Position numbers and translations under genes: made by a program. Source: Bacteroidaceae bacterium (GTDB taxonomy: Bacteria; Bacteroidota; Bacteroidia; Bacteroidales; Bacteroidaceae). From it: 64,000 bases of DNA. The stretch spans positions 1 through 64,000 of the forward strand of contig JAFSNB010000031.1 of the NCBI GenBank assembly GCA_017447625.1, in the 5' to 3' direction. The notes under the pieces are model-generated. The model was not told the origin of the DNA and did no database searches. It saw nothing but the letters and a program-made list of their open reading frames with translations. Position 1 is the stretch's first letter. Every line of letters starts with the position of its first letter. Of this stretch, positions 10,005 to 23,627 are shown one piece after another.

Positions 10005-10313
10005 TTAGAAGCGGAAGCTTCCGGTTAATATCCAGTGCCAGATGATGAGCAGGACCACGATGATGGTGACGGCAACTGCCGGATGGAGACGGCGGCGGTC
10101 GGGATCTGTGAAACGGCTGAGACGCGATGAGTTCTGTACGAACTTACCGCGATAGGACTCTATGTCCGGCGTGTATTCTACATGCTCGCCACGCTCGCGC
10201 ATCTCTTCGCGCTTGGCTTCCTCAACGAGTTTGTCGAGTTTATCCTTGCGCTCGGATGTGTATATGTGAACTCCCCTGAAACGGCGGGGTTCTCTTGTTG
10301 TAAACAGACCCAT
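10005..10313 (-). CDS. Small conserved membrane protein
   Basis: A 102-residue protein with a basic and acidic N-terminal two thirds and a single C-terminal membrane helix (about 79-96, AVAVTIIVVLLIIWHWIL). It has no signal peptide, so it should be tail-anchored with its N-terminus in the cytoplasm. It lies between the OstA-like gene and mutL on the same strand. I recognise it only as a small hypothetical of this neighbourhood, and no function is assigned. Confidence 0.75.
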   Translation of the reverse strand: MGLFTTREPRRFRGVHIYTSERKDKLDKLVEEAKREEMRERGEHVEYTPDIESYRGKFVQNSSRLSRFTDPDRRRLHPAVAVTIIVVLLIIWHWILTGSFRF

Positions 10314-10324
10314 GAATGTAATTT

Positions 10325-10354
10325 ACGATTTGACGATTTACGATTTAACGATTT
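10325..10354. repeat. ACGATTT tandem repeat
   Basis: Four copies of ACGATTT, the first and last pairs separated by one base. The same motif recurs at 24101-24131. Confidence 0.78.
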
Positions 10355-10361
10355 ACCCAGC

Positions 10362-10389
10362 ATCCCCCGCCGGGGGATTATAGGGGGCC
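10362..10389. repeat. GC-rich palindromic repeat element
   Basis: ATCCCCC and GGGGGAT flank a GCC centre, followed by TATAGGGGGCC. Almost the same sequence occurs at 24929-24957, so it is a dispersed repeat. Confidence 0.8.
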
Positions 10390-10397
10390 TTTACGAT

Positions 10398-12110
10398 TTA
10401 TTTTGATTGGGATTGTCGGAACTTTCCTTTCGGAGCCGGTTTGTTCTTATCACCTTTTTTGTCGCCACCTTTATTGCCGAGTTTCTGCTTGGGCGGAACG
10501 TGACGGACGGAGGCTTTCAGTTCGGTGCCGGCTTTCTTGGGCCGCCACTCCCAGATATCGTCTTTGTGCAGAGGCCGCACATAGTCGAACCACACGAAAT
10601 TCTCCAGATAGCGCTCGGTGCTCGACACCATCCCAAAAGGTGAGAGCTTACCTGTGCCGCCAGGAGCGAATATCTTACGCAGACGACTGGTCTCACGGTT
10701 CATGTAAAGACGCAGTTCGGTGCTTTCGAGGTGATTCATCCCGATGAGCAGGCTGTCGTCATCATACATGAAATAGTTTACGAGGACGTTTCCATCGACC
10801 CATGTCCAGTCCATCTTCCCGTCCAGAAAATAACTGTGCATCAGGTTACCTGTCACCTGGTTGTATTTCAGACTGTCTATGCGTTCAACGGACAAAGCCT
10901 GACGGATGACTTGGGTGGAGTCTATGGTGCTGTCGTTCATCCACACCTTGATTTCCTCACCTAAGAGCTGCTGCCCGTTTTGCCATACGATAGGGTCACG
11001 ATACATGGTAAGGCAGGAGTCTATGGTGTTATAAACCATGGAGTCGCACACGGCCTGTATGTCCTTACGGAAGGCGCGCACATGATAGTAGGCTCGAGTC
11101 TCGCGCCATACGGTGTCGGTGTTCACGTCATAAGAGAACATCTTGAAGGTGTCGGCGTGGCAATAGAGGGTGTCGCGCTGCGAATAATCTATCATCACCG
11201 CACTGTCCATGGCTTCTGCGTAGTCGTTGATATCGTCGAACATACAGTACTCACCCTTGAACATATTCTTGTTCACCTCATCAATATAAACCACGTTACC
11301 GAAGGCTCTGGATATGGAGTCCTTACCGACATAATCCAGAGAGTCGCCAGTGATGTTACGCCCCTTGTTCTGCACTATGGAGCGGTCCAGCAGCACAGCG
11401 TGGTCGTTGTTGGTGTCGTAGATGCCGTTTTCCGAATAGATGTGGTTGTCGCCGCTGTCGATATTGGAGCGTCCCACGATGCGGGCTATATTTGAGGCCG
11501 TGTTGTAGTGTAGGGTGTCGGAGATGAGGGTAAAATTCTCACCTTTCAGTTCCACGTTGTAGTTGAATACAGCCTCGGAAGTTCCCGGGCAGTACTGTCC
11601 CCACTCGCTAGTAAGAGTGTTCTTGTTATCTACGAGACGTCCGCCCTCGAAGAAATATCCGAGATCGTAGATGCGGTCGTAGTCGAGCGAGTCGCAATAG
11701 AGGCGGCTGATGTCCTTCGGGTTCTTGATATGTTTGAGCAGGACGTTGTAGCGTGCGCGGGCCAGTTGGTCGAAGCCGTTGTAGAAGAGCACGTCCGAAG
11801 TGAGGTCAAGGGTGTCGCCCTGAATCATGTGCACATGTCCGAAGGCATCAAAAGAGTTGTTGGCCTCATAATAGTGGGCGGAGTCGCACGTGAGCACGGC
11901 TCCTTCGTGATGGAAGCAAACGTTACCCACCAGAATCTGGGCATCGCGATTCTGCCGCTGGTTGTAATAGAGCTTATCGGAGTGAATGAGGAGCACGCGC
12001 GTATCGTCCTTTGCACGCTTCTTTGCGGGTGTATTTTTCTGTGGTATGGCTGCCATCAGGCAACCAACCAAGCAAATGGCGATACAGATGACAATCCCTC
12101 TTGCCTTCAC
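10398..12110 (-). CDS. OstA-like (LptA/LptD-N-related) envelope protein
   Basis: A 570-residue exported protein with an N-terminal signal (KARGIVICIAICLVGCLMA). It has the repeated beta-strand pattern of the OstA/LptA fold: LLIHSDKLYYN, ILVGNVCFHHEGAVLTCDSA, then periodic YNTASNIARIVG-type strands. Bacteroidetes OstA-like proteins are thought to help move lipopolysaccharide across the periplasm. The last 40 residues are lysine- and proline-rich and look disordered. It follows two peptidyl-prolyl isomerases with 28 bp spacing, which is a coherent outer-membrane biogenesis cluster. The cysteine at about position 17 could make it a lipoprotein, but the lipobox is poor. Confidence 0.88.
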   Translation of the reverse strand: MKARGIVICIAICLVGCLMAAIPQKNTPAKKRAKDDTRVLLIHSDKLYYNQRQNRDAQILVGNVCFHHEGAVLTCDSAHYYEANNSFDAFGHVHMIQGDTLDLTSDVLFYNGFDQLARARYNVLLKHIKNPKDISRLYCDSLDYDRIYDLGYFFEGGRLVDNKNTLTSEWGQYCPGTSEAVFNYNVELKGENFTLISDTLHYNTASNIARIVGRSNIDSGDNHIYSENGIYDTNNDHAVLLDRSIVQNKGRNITGDSLDYVGKDSISRAFGNVVYIDEVNKNMFKGEYCMFDDINDYAEAMDSAVMIDYSQRDTLYCHADTFKMFSYDVNTDTVWRETRAYYHVRAFRKDIQAVCDSMVYNTIDSCLTMYRDPIVWQNGQQLLGEEIKVWMNDSTIDSTQVIRQALSVERIDSLKYNQVTGNLMHSYFLDGKMDWTWVDGNVLVNYFMYDDDSLLIGMNHLESTELRLYMNRETSRLRKIFAPGGTGKLSPFGMVSSTERYLENFVWFDYVRPLHKDDIWEWRPKKAGTELKASVRHVPPKQKLGNKGGDKKGDKNKPAPKGKFRQSQSK

Positions 12111-12138
12111 GTTAGCTCTCCTTTTATCTGTAAGTATA

Positions 12139-13533
12139 TCAATCCTTTATCCAACCCGGATACTGGAAATCGCAATCCAAACGCCAGTTGGGATTGATAC
12201 GGATATAGGTGGACTTCTGCTTGTCACGAAGCCACTGGTCCAAATAATCCTGCTTCTTCTGGTTCTCCACGATGTCTTTCAGCACCTGGAAGTCCTCGGT
12301 GATGCTGGCATAGTGCTGTTTGATGCGAGCTCTGAGTTTCACGAGACAGCACTGTGTCTTGCCGCTGCGCGGGTCTGTCATCACGAAGGGCTTGGATATC
12401 TCGCCCACGTCAAGGCCCTCGACCACGCGGGCTATCTCTGTGGGCAACTCACCCATCTTGAAACGTGATGTGCGGTCATAAACCTCACCGTTGTCATCCT
12501 TCAGGTAATTGGTCATCAGGCCACGGTTCATGCGGGAGTCCTTGTCCTCGGAGAGGGTCATGGCAGCGTCCTCGAACGAGAATTTGTTTTCGCGGATGTC
12601 TTGGGCAATGGAGTCCAGACGGAGCAGACTGGCATCGATGTCTTTCTGATCTACATGCGGACGTTTCAGGATGTGACGCAGCTTGAGCTTGTCACCGCGA
12701 CGTTCGATGAGCTGGATTATATGGAAACCGAATTCAGACTCAACAATCTTGGACACTTTCTTAGTGTCCTGAAGGCTCCACGCCACGTTGGCAAATGCAG
12801 GATCCAACGAGCCTTTACCCATAAACGGCATCTCTCCTCCCTGACGTGCTGTACCGGGGTCTTCGCTATAGAGGATGGCAAGGGTGGAGAAGGAAGTCTC
12901 GCCCTTGTTTATTCTTTCTGTATAATCGCGCAGGTCACCTTTCACGCGATCCAGTTCATCCTGCGAGATACGAGGACGCTCGGCCAGAAGTTCCACTTCA
13001 ACCTGAGTCGGGATTATAGGAAGGGAATCTTCAGGAACGGTTTTGAAGAACTGACGCACCTCTGCGGGCGTCACTTTGATATGAGACGTAAGATGCTGAC
13101 GCTCATGGCGTACAATCTGATAGGACTTCAGTTGGTCGAACAACTCCTCACGGATCTGCGCCATCGACATGCCACGATATTCCTCTAGTTTCTCGGCTGA
13201 GCCGGCTGCCATGGTCCACTCCTGAATCTGCATCTCCACATATTGATTCACTTGCTCATCGGGCACATTGATTGAGTCCAGAGCGGCCTGATGCAGATAC
13301 AGTTTCTGGATGGCCAGTTGCTCGGGAATGACGCAGTAAGGATTACCGTTGATGCGTTCGCCCGAAGTGCGCATTTTCTCAACGTCACTGAGCAGGATGG
13401 CATCGTCTCCCACCACCCAGATCACTTCATCGATAACTCCAGGAGCTGCGCTCTGAGCATGTGCGACTACGGGGTACACGACGAGAGCCGCCATGTACAA
13501 AAGGGCTGTTGCGAAAGAATGTAAGCGGTTCAT
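12139..13533 (-). CDS. SurA-like periplasmic peptidyl-prolyl isomerase
   Basis: A 464-residue exported chaperone with a signal peptide ending near VVAHAQ. The N-terminal SurA-type region (VIDEVIWVVGDDAILLSDVEKMR) is followed by two parvulin domains: about 175-285, with YSEDPGTARQGGEMPFMGKG and FGFHIIQLIERRGDKLKLRHI, and a second about 285-395. Such proteins assist folding of outer-membrane proteins. Its start codon overlaps the stop of the upstream isomerase (TGATG), so the two are probably translationally coupled. Confidence 0.92.
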   Translation of the reverse strand: MNRLHSFATALLYMAALVVYPVVAHAQSAAPGVIDEVIWVVGDDAILLSDVEKMRTSGERINGNPYCVIPEQLAIQKLYLHQAALDSINVPDEQVNQYVEMQIQEWTMAAGSAEKLEEYRGMSMAQIREELFDQLKSYQIVRHERQHLTSHIKVTPAEVRQFFKTVPEDSLPIIPTQVEVELLAERPRISQDELDRVKGDLRDYTERINKGETSFSTLAILYSEDPGTARQGGEMPFMGKGSLDPAFANVAWSLQDTKKVSKIVESEFGFHIIQLIERRGDKLKLRHILKRPHVDQKDIDASLLRLDSIAQDIRENKFSFEDAAMTLSEDKDSRMNRGLMTNYLKDDNGEVYDRTSRFKMGELPTEIARVVEGLDVGEISKPFVMTDPRSGKTQCCLVKLRARIKQHYASITEDFQVLKDIVENQKKQDYLDQWLRDKQKSTYIRINPNWRLDCDFQYPGWIKD

Positions 13534-14711
13534 CAGTGATTGTTGACAGTCTTTAGTTCTTTCTTGTATATCTCGTACTTGTAGCGTTTGCGCAACTGCT
13601 TGACATATTCCTCAGTGCGCTCGTCCTGAAGGTCGGCAACCACCTGGGCACTGACTTCGGTCCAGGACTTCACTTTCTGCTTGCCGGCTTTCAGTTCCTC
13701 TTTCGTAGGCTGGTACTTCTTCTGATGCTTCTTGAAATAATTCTCCAAGGAAACGGTGTCGGCGGCTGCGGGCTGCCATACGTTGTTGCTCATCAGCTCA
13801 AAGAGCAACAGACCATCGTGGTATTCCTGAATAAGATATTTCAGCTCGTTGTCTTTGGCAGAGTATTTGTCTGCCATCTCGTCCATAATTTGCTCAACGG
13901 ACTTTCCGCTTGCCTTGGTCAGACTGTCAATGGCCTGTCTCTCAAGATATTCGTGCAGACCGCGAGCAGCCAACTGCTGACGGAGCACAGGTGCAAGAGT
14001 GTCGTATGGCTCAAGCCATTTAGTGTCCATCATCTTCATGATGTGCCAACCCACGGGTGACTGCACGGGCTTAGATACATCGCCGATGCGAAGGGTGTAA
14101 GCCACGGAATCCAGGACGGGCAGGAAATCCTTCGGCCCAAGCCATTGGATTACGCCGCCACGAGGCGCAGTCATGCGGTCCTCAGAGTGTTTTTTTGCCA
14201 GTTCGGCGAAGTCGGCTCCGCCCTGAAGAGCTTTATAGATGGAGTCTATGCGTTCGTGAGCCTTGGCCTGCACCTCGGGCGCGGCCTGCTGCTGGACAGG
14301 GAGGAAGATGTGAGCAGGGAGAATCATGTATGAATCGCCCACGCGCTTGGCTTGCGCGTCATAGTACTTACGGACCTCTGCTTCCTCGGCACCTTCGGGT
14401 ACGAGGAGAGGACGGATCTGCTGGTCGCGGTATGTGCGGAACTCCTTCTTGAAGGATGTGAGGGTGTCGAGATGTATATCCTTGGCTGCCTGCACCTTCA
14501 GTTTGTAATTCACGAAGAGTTCGGCATACTCGGCCACAGTCTTCTTGTCTATGACACCGTCGGTGTTATTCTTGTTGTAGTTGTACTCAAATTCTGAACG
14601 TGTCACATCGTAGCCTGCAACTCGCATCACGATGGGGTCGGAAACTTGTGCCAGCACAGATGCAGAGCAAAGGAACAGGAACACGGAATAAGATAAAAGG
14701 TGTCTCATCAA
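13533..14711 (-). CDS. Periplasmic parvulin-type peptidyl-prolyl isomerase
   Basis: A 392-residue protein with signal peptide RHLLSYSVFLFLCSASVLAQ. An N-terminal helical region is followed by one clear PpiC domain (about 135-250: ILPAHIFLPV, KKHSEDRMTAPRGGVIQWLG, SPVGWHIMKMMD) and a C-terminal helical tail. It lacks the second parvulin domain of the neighbour. It sits 30 bp downstream of guaB and overlaps the SurA-like gene by one base. Confidence 0.92.
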   Translation of the reverse strand: MMRHLLSYSVFLFLCSASVLAQVSDPIVMRVAGYDVTRSEFEYNYNKNNTDGVIDKKTVAEYAELFVNYKLKVQAAKDIHLDTLTSFKKEFRTYRDQQIRPLLVPEGAEEAEVRKYYDAQAKRVGDSYMILPAHIFLPVQQQAAPEVQAKAHERIDSIYKALQGGADFAELAKKHSEDRMTAPRGGVIQWLGPKDFLPVLDSVAYTLRIGDVSKPVQSPVGWHIMKMMDTKWLEPYDTLAPVLRQQLAARGLHEYLERQAIDSLTKASGKSVEQIMDEMADKYSAKDNELKYLIQEYHDGLLLFELMSNNVWQPAAADTVSLENYFKKHQKKYQPTKEELKAGKQKVKSWTEVSAQVVADLQDERTEEYVKQLRKRYKYEIYKKELKTVNNH

Positions 14712-14715
14712 TATT

Positions 14716-14736
14716 ATTATGAATTAAGAATTATGA
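14716..14736. repeat. Heptanucleotide tandem repeat, 3 units
   Basis: ATTATGA, ATTAAGA, ATTATGA fill the short gap between guaB and the PpiC gene. Confidence 0.7.
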
Positions 14737-14740
14737 ATTG

Positions 14741-18515
<3,775 letters not shown>

Positions 18516-18537
18516 GTGCTCTTTCGCTTTGCGGTTT

Positions 18538-18570
18538 CAAAGATATAAAGAAAAAGTGCTAACCTGCAAA
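18538..18570 (-). promoter_or_regulatory. recQ promoter
   Basis: TATCTTTG (18545-18538) with TTTG 21 nt upstream (18570-18567), about 22 nt before the recQ start. Confidence 0.7.
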
Positions 18571-18590
18571 TTTTTTATCTATTTTTTAGT

Positions 18591-18636
18591 AAAAAAGAGG
18601 TCCTAAAACCAAAAAATCGATGGTTTTAGGACCTCT
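18591..18636 (-). terminator. Intrinsic terminator of the tig-clpP-clpX operon
   Basis: A perfect 15-bp stem (18596-18610 with 18622-18636) and an 11-nt loop, followed on the minus strand by six T. It starts 9 bp after the clpX stop. Confidence 0.9.
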
Positions 18637-18644
18637 CAGAGGGG

Positions 18645-19874
18645 TTAGGCGGCAATTTTTGCCTTTTCCATACACTTTTTTGCATAATCGAGTGTCACCG
18701 TAAATGTATTTTGGCCAGATGATGGCATCTCGAACTGAGGTGTTATCATAATTGCCTCTACGATACTTCGTAAACCGCGTGCTCCAAGCTTGTACTCAAC
18801 TGCTTTGTCAACGATGTATTCGAGGGCATCCTCGTCGAAGCGAAGTTTAATGCCATCCATAGCGAACAGCTTCTCCTGCTGTTTGATGAGCGAGTTGCGC
18901 GGCTCGGTAAGGATGCGTCTCAAGGCTTCGCGATTCAGCGGATTGAGATAGGTAAGCACCGGCAAGCGGCCTATGATTTCAGGAATCAGCCCGAAACTCT
19001 TCAGGTCCTGTGGCTGGATGTACTGCATCAGGTCCTTGCGGTCGATATTCGCCACGTGCTGTACGGAATTATATCCCACCACGTGGGTGTTAAGGCGCTG
19101 GGCTATCTTGCGTTCGATACCGTCGAACGCGCCACCGCAGATGAAGAGGATGTTGCGTGTATCGACCTGAAGGTACTCCTGATCGGGATGCTTGCGCCCG
19201 CCCTTGGGCGGAACATTCACGGTAGTGCCTTCGAGCAGTTTCAACAGACCTTGCTGCACACCCTCACCACTCACGTCGCGCGTGATGCTGGGGTTGTCGG
19301 TCTTACGTGCCACCTTGTCTATCTCATCGATGAACACTATGCCCCGTTCGGCCTGTTTCACATCGCCATCGGCCACCTGGAGCAGACGACTCAGTATGCT
19401 CTCCACGTCCTCGCCCACATAACCGGCTTCTGTGAACACCGTAGCGTCCACTATAGTAAACGGCACATTAAGCAGGCGGGCTATGGTGCGAGCCAGCAGT
19501 GTCTTGCCTGTTCCTGTAGGGCCGACCATGATGATGTTACTCTTCTCTATCTCAACTCCGTCATCTGCCATCTTACCCTGTGACAGGCGCTTGTAATGGT
19601 TATAGACGGCCACGCTGAGATAGCGTTTGGCATCTTCCTGACCAATCACATACTGATCAAGATGGGCCTTTATCTCTATGGGCTTTGGCAGTACGCGCCA
19701 GTCTATCTGGCTCACAGGCGCACTGGTGGAATGTTTCTCAAACTCTTCCACTACCTGATTGGCCTGACGCGTGCAATCCTCGCAGATAAAACCGTGAAGG
19801 CCGCTAATAAGCAGACGCACCTCACTTGAGGAGCGTCCGCAGAATGAGCATTTATCTTCTTGTCTCTTTGCCAT
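18645..19874 (-). CDS. clpX: ATP-dependent Clp protease ATP-binding subunit ClpX
   Basis: A 409-residue AAA+ unfoldase that delivers substrates to ClpP. The N-terminal zinc finger uses Cys9, Cys12, Cys31 and Cys34. Walker A is GPTGTGKT (118-125), Walker B is VFIDEIDK, and the C-terminal small domain carries [11 protein letters not shown]. The IGF loop that docks on ClpP appears in altered form. It starts 7 bp after clpP and is followed by a strong terminator. Confidence 0.98.
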   Translation of the reverse strand: MAKRQEDKCSFCGRSSSEVRLLISGLHGFICEDCTRQANQVVEEFEKHSTSAPVSQIDWRVLPKPIEIKAHLDQYVIGQEDAKRYLSVAVYNHYKRLSQGKMADDGVEIEKSNIIMVGPTGTGKTLLARTIARLLNVPFTIVDATVFTEAGYVGEDVESILSRLLQVADGDVKQAERGIVFIDEIDKVARKTDNPSITRDVSGEGVQQGLLKLLEGTTVNVPPKGGRKHPDQEYLQVDTRNILFICGGAFDGIERKIAQRLNTHVVGYNSVQHVANIDRKDLMQYIQPQDLKSFGLIPEIIGRLPVLTYLNPLNREALRRILTEPRNSLIKQQEKLFAMDGIKLRFDEDALEYIVDKAVEYKLGARGLRSIVEAIMITPQFEMPSSGQNTFTVTLDYAKKCMEKAKIAA

Positions 19875-19881
19875 ATATAAA

Positions 19882-20553
19882 TTATTCGGCCTTGCGACTG
19901 AGGACCTGATCGATCATGCCATACTCAAGAGCCTCCTGGGAGGTCATCCAGTAGTCACGGTCGCCGTCGGCCCAGACCTTGTCGAAGTCTGTGTGACTGT
20001 GTTTTGCGATGATGCTGTACAGCTCATGCTTCAACTTGCCAATCTCACGGGCTGTAATCTCGATATCGCTGGCCTGTCCCTGCGCACCACCCATCGGCTG
20101 ATGAATCATCACGCGGCTGTGGGTAAGGGCGCTGCGTTTGCCTTCCTTTCCGGAGACGAGCAATACAGCAGCCATAGAAGCTGCCATGCCAGTACAGATG
20201 GTAGCCACGTCGCTGGAGATGAACTGCATGGTGTCGTAGATGCCGAGGCCGTCATAGACGCTGCCGCCGGGAGAGTTGATGTAGATTGATATGTCCTTGC
20301 CCGGATCCACAGAGTCGAGATAGAGCAGCTGTGCCTGCAGGGTGTTTGCCGTGTAGGCATCCACCTGCGTTCCAAGGAAGATGATGCGGTCCATCATCAG
20401 ACGTGAGAACACGTCCATCTGGGTCACATTAAGCTGACGTTCCTCAAGGATGTAGGGGTTGAGGTACTGGTTCTGCATGCTCACCACGTCATCGAGGACC
20501 TGTCCGTTGAGGCCCAGGTGACCAGTGGCATATTTTCTGAAATCGCTGTTCAT
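19882..20553 (-). CDS. clpP: ATP-dependent Clp protease proteolytic subunit ClpP
   Basis: A 223-residue serine protease. The catalytic Ser126 is in CTGMAASMAAVLL and His151 in RVMIHQPMGG, with the Asp near 200 (GDRDYWMT). YINSPGGSVYDGLGIYDTM is also typical. It lies between tig and clpX with 6-7 bp gaps, the standard tig-clpP-clpX order. Confidence 0.98.
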   Translation of the reverse strand: MNSDFRKYATGHLGLNGQVLDDVVSMQNQYLNPYILEERQLNVTQMDVFSRLMMDRIIFLGTQVDAYTANTLQAQLLYLDSVDPGKDISIYINSPGGSVYDGLGIYDTMQFISSDVATICTGMAASMAAVLLVSGKEGKRSALTHSRVMIHQPMGGAQGQASDIEITAREIGKLKHELYSIIAKHSHTDFDKVWADGDRDYWMTSQEALEYGMIDQVLSRKAE

Positions 20554-20559
20554 GGCGTA

Positions 20560-21915
20560 TTATTTGTTTTCAAACAACTTCTGGAATTCTTCCATAGTCA
20601 CGCTCTTCTTGGTGAGCTTGACAATCTCCTTCAGAGCGATGCCCAATTTCTTCTCTGTGGCACGCTCAATTAGTGCATCCACATTCTCGCGCTTCTTGAG
20701 CTGTTCTGTGGCATAGTTCGTGAGGAGCTCATCGGGAACGTTTGCCATTCCGTACTGGGCAAATTGCATACGGGTCTGCTCTTTGGCCATCTCAAGCAGG
20801 TCGTCCTGCTCAATCTTGATGCCAGTCTGTGTTACGAGCTTGTTCTGAATCAGATGCCAAGCCAGCGCGCGGATGCTGCCTTCGTAGTTCTGCTCCACAT
20901 ATTCCTCACCCTTGTCCTTGTTGTTGGCAAGCATGATACGCTTCAGCAGAGCGTCGGGCCATTCGAGGGTACCGATGCGCTTCTCAAGATATTCGCGCAC
21001 GTCGAACATGAAGCGGAACTGGGATTCTGCAGCGAACTGCTGTTCGAGCTGTTCGGAGATAGCCTTGCGGAATTCCTCCTCGCTCTTCACCTTACCCTCG
21101 CCAAATACGTTGTCGAAGAGTTCCTGGGTGAGTTCGCTCGGCACGTAACGGGTGATTTCCGTGATCTGATAGCTGAAGTCGCCGCGAACTCCGGCTGCAT
21201 CTTCCTTGCTGATGTGAAGCAATGAAGCCAGTTCTACGTCGCTCTCGTTGTAAGCCTTGGCGGGATTGAAGGTGATGACGGTGTTTACCTTGACGCCCTC
21301 GAAGAGTTTTTTCTGATCCTCATCCTTGAAGTAACCGGGGAGAATCACAGCGTCCTCAACCTGAATGCCGCCTTCTTTCACGCTGTCTTCAGCATCAAGC
21401 TCAGCAATAATACCTTTGGTCATATCGCCATCCTTCCACTCATCAACCTTGTCATAGTGGCCGTTGCGCTGGGTGTAAGCCTTAACCTGAGTGTCAATCA
21501 TCTCATCGGTAACCTTGATGGTATAGAATGGGATCTTGTCCTTGTCTGAGAGAGTGGCATCGAACTCGGGAGCGATGGCGATGTCGAAGACGAAGTCGTT
21601 GCTCTCGGCCTCGAAATCTACTTCCTTCTGCTTGTCACTGGCCAGGGGTTCGCCAAGCATGTCTATCTTCTGCTCCTCGATATATTCATAAAGTTTCTCG
21701 CCCAGCATCTTCTGCACCTCCTCGGCAGTTACTTCGCTGCCAAAGCGTTTGCGCAACAGGCTCATAGGAACCTGTCCGGGACGGAAACCCGGCATATTGG
21801 CTTTCTTACGATAGTTCTTGAGCGCCTTTTCCACGCGCTCCTGATAATCAGCTTTCTCGATAGTGATGGTCATCTCACCAACCACTGGGCTTGTCTTTTC
21901 AAATTGAACGTTCAT
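20560..21915 (-). CDS. tig: Trigger factor
   Basis: A 451-residue ribosome-associated chaperone. The ribosome-binding region carries a variant of the signature (MPGFRPGQVPMSLLRKRFG, about 40-58). The PPIase-like middle domain is degenerate, as is usual in Bacteroidetes, and the C-terminal helical arm is long. It is the first gene of the tig-clpP-clpX unit. Confidence 0.96.
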   Translation of the reverse strand: MNVQFEKTSPVVGEMTITIEKADYQERVEKALKNYRKKANMPGFRPGQVPMSLLRKRFGSEVTAEEVQKMLGEKLYEYIEEQKIDMLGEPLASDKQKEVDFEAESNDFVFDIAIAPEFDATLSDKDKIPFYTIKVTDEMIDTQVKAYTQRNGHYDKVDEWKDGDMTKGIIAELDAEDSVKEGGIQVEDAVILPGYFKDEDQKKLFEGVKVNTVITFNPAKAYNESDVELASLLHISKEDAAGVRGDFSYQITEITRYVPSELTQELFDNVFGEGKVKSEEEFRKAISEQLEQQFAAESQFRFMFDVREYLEKRIGTLEWPDALLKRIMLANNKDKGEEYVEQNYEGSIRALAWHLIQNKLVTQTGIKIEQDDLLEMAKEQTRMQFAQYGMANVPDELLTNYATEQLKKRENVDALIERATEKKLGIALKEIVKLTKKSVTMEEFQKLFENK

Positions 21916-21962
21916 TGATGTCTATATATATTATTAATGTATCCTATTGCGTTAAGAGCGCG

Positions 21963-21990
21963 CAAAGATAGGTAAAATTATTATGTCAAA
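21963..21990 (-). promoter_or_regulatory. tig-clpPX promoter
   Basis: TATCTTTG at 21970-21963 on the minus strand, with a TTTG at 21990-21987 at a short 16-nt spacing. It is 47 nt from the tig start. Confidence 0.6.
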
Positions 21991-22052
21991 GGGTATATGG
22001 GACACAAATTTTGATATTTTTAATTGTTTTTGCGACCCTAAAGTGATATTAA

Positions 22053-23516
22053 TCAATCTATACTGATGCCAAGCTCGGCTGCTTTGGTCACAGCGAAGGC
22101 AAAGGCGGCATCGTGTTCATTGGGTATTATACCGTCGAGGATGGCATCCTTTATTGCTTCCTTGATGATACCAACTGGCTTTGAGGGGGGCAGATGGAAA
22201 CTCTCCATTATTTCCTCGCCACTAACCGGAGGCTGGAAATTACGTATGCGGTCACGCTCTTCGAGATCCACCAGTTTGAGTCTGACCAGACGGAAATTAT
22301 CCAGGAAACGCTGTTTGCGATCGTTGTTCTTCGTGGTGATGTCGGCCTCGCACAGTGTCATCAGATCGTCGATGTCGTCACCGGCCTCGAAGAGCAGACG
22401 GCGGACGGCGCTGTCAGTGACCTCCTCATCGGCTATCACAATCGGGCGCATGTGCAGGGCAACGAGTTTCTCCACATATTTCATACGCTCATCCGTGGGC
22501 AGTTTCATACGCCGGAATATCTGCGGCACCATTTTTGCTCCCACGGAATTGTGGTTATGGAAGGTCCATCCGGCAGATGCCTCCCATCGTTTCGTGCGTG
22601 GCTTGCCGATATCGTGCAACAGGGCAGCCCACCTCAGCCACAGAGGAGCACCGGCCTTGACCACATTCCCAAGCACCTCCAACGTGTGCCACAAGTTGTC
22701 CTTATGACTGCGTCCACCCACGCTCTCTGTGCCGTGCAGGGCGTACAGCTCAGGAAATATCAGCTCCAAGAGGCCGCAGGAGAAGAGCAGTTCGATGCCG
22801 CGTCCGGGGCTGTCTGAGGACATTATCTTCTGCAATTCATCGGTGATACGTTCCTGTGATATGATTTTTATGCGGTCGCGATTGCGGTTCAAGGCATTGA
22901 ATGTCTCTTCTTCAATCTCAAAATTCAGCTGGGTGGCAAAGCGTATGCACCGCATCATGCGGAGCGGGTCGTCGGAGAAGGTCATATCTGGGTCCAAGGG
23001 GGTGGCAATAATGCGGTCCTCCAAATCCCATACGCCGTCGAACGGGTCCACCAGTTCGCCGAACCGCTCACGGTTCAGACATACAGCCATAGCGTTTATG
23101 GTGAAGTCACGGCGATTTTGGTCGTCCTCAAGCGTTCCGTCCTCAACAATCGGCTTGCGCGAATCGTGACTGTAGCTCTCTCGGCGTGCACCTACGAACT
23201 CCAGCTCAACTTCTTCATTGTCCCTATTGATTTTAACCTGCGCTGTTCCGAAGTTCTTGAACACGCTCAGATGTGCTCTCTTCCCAATGCGACTGGCAAC
23301 GGCGCGAGCCAGTTCGATTCCGCTGCCAACGACCACCACGTCAATATCCTTTGACGGGCGCTCAAGAAACAGGTCGCGCACATATCCTCCCACAACATAG
23401 CACTCCATCCCAAGGCTGTCTGCCACCTCACTGATGAGATGGAACACAGGGCGGTTCAATAAGTCTGCTAATTCTTGTTGTGAAAGGTGTCGCATAGGCG
23501 ATTTTTTATAGGGCAA
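22053..23516 (-). CDS. cca: CCA-adding-type tRNA nucleotidyltransferase with HD domain
   Basis: A 487-residue class II nucleotidyltransferase of the CCA/poly(A) polymerase family. The catalytic head carries GGYVRDLF (43-50) and the metal-binding pair in KDIDVVV (Asp57, Asp59). RRDFTINAMA and the RNA-binding domain RMMRCIRFATQLNFEIEEET follow. A C-terminal HD phosphohydrolase domain has LLHDIGKPRT. It should maintain the 3' CCA of tRNAs; splitting into A-adding and CC-adding types cannot be judged by eye. The start may instead be the internal Met8 (MRHLSQQEL) at 23495. Confidence 0.93.
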   Translation of the reverse strand: MPYKKSPMRHLSQQELADLLNRPVFHLISEVADSLGMECYVVGGYVRDLFLERPSKDIDVVVVGSGIELARAVASRIGKRAHLSVFKNFGTAQVKINRDNEEVELEFVGARRESYSHDSRKPIVEDGTLEDDQNRRDFTINAMAVCLNRERFGELVDPFDGVWDLEDRIIATPLDPDMTFSDDPLRMMRCIRFATQLNFEIEEETFNALNRNRDRIKIISQERITDELQKIMSSDSPGRGIELLFSCGLLELIFPELYALHGTESVGGRSHKDNLWHTLEVLGNVVKAGAPLWLRWAALLHDIGKPRTKRWEASAGWTFHNHNSVGAKMVPQIFRRMKLPTDERMKYVEKLVALHMRPIVIADEEVTDSAVRRLLFEAGDDIDDLMTLCEADITTKNNDRKQRFLDNFRLVRLKLVDLEERDRIRNFQPPVSGEEIMESFHLPPSKPVGIIKEAIKDAILDGIIPNEHDAAFAFAVTKAAELGISID

Positions 23517-23542
23517 ATGCTTAAATGTTGCAAAATCGGGCG

Positions 23543-23550
23543 CAAAAGTA
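23543..23550 (-). promoter_or_regulatory. Probable -7 element for cca
   Basis: TACTTTTG on the minus strand, 26 nt upstream of the cca start. No clear -33 element was seen. Confidence 0.5.
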
Positions 23551-23594
23551 CAAAAATATACTGAAAGAGACTCGACCTACAAGGATTTTTTTCC

Positions 23595-23602
23595 TACTTT
23601 TG
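23595..23602 (+). promoter_or_regulatory. -7 element for the small lipoprotein gene
   Basis: TACTTTTG matches TAnnTTTG and lies 25 nt before the ATG at 23628. The cca promoter is back-to-back with it. Confidence 0.6.
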
Positions 23603-23627
23603 CAGTCGAAACGCTTGCGAACACGTC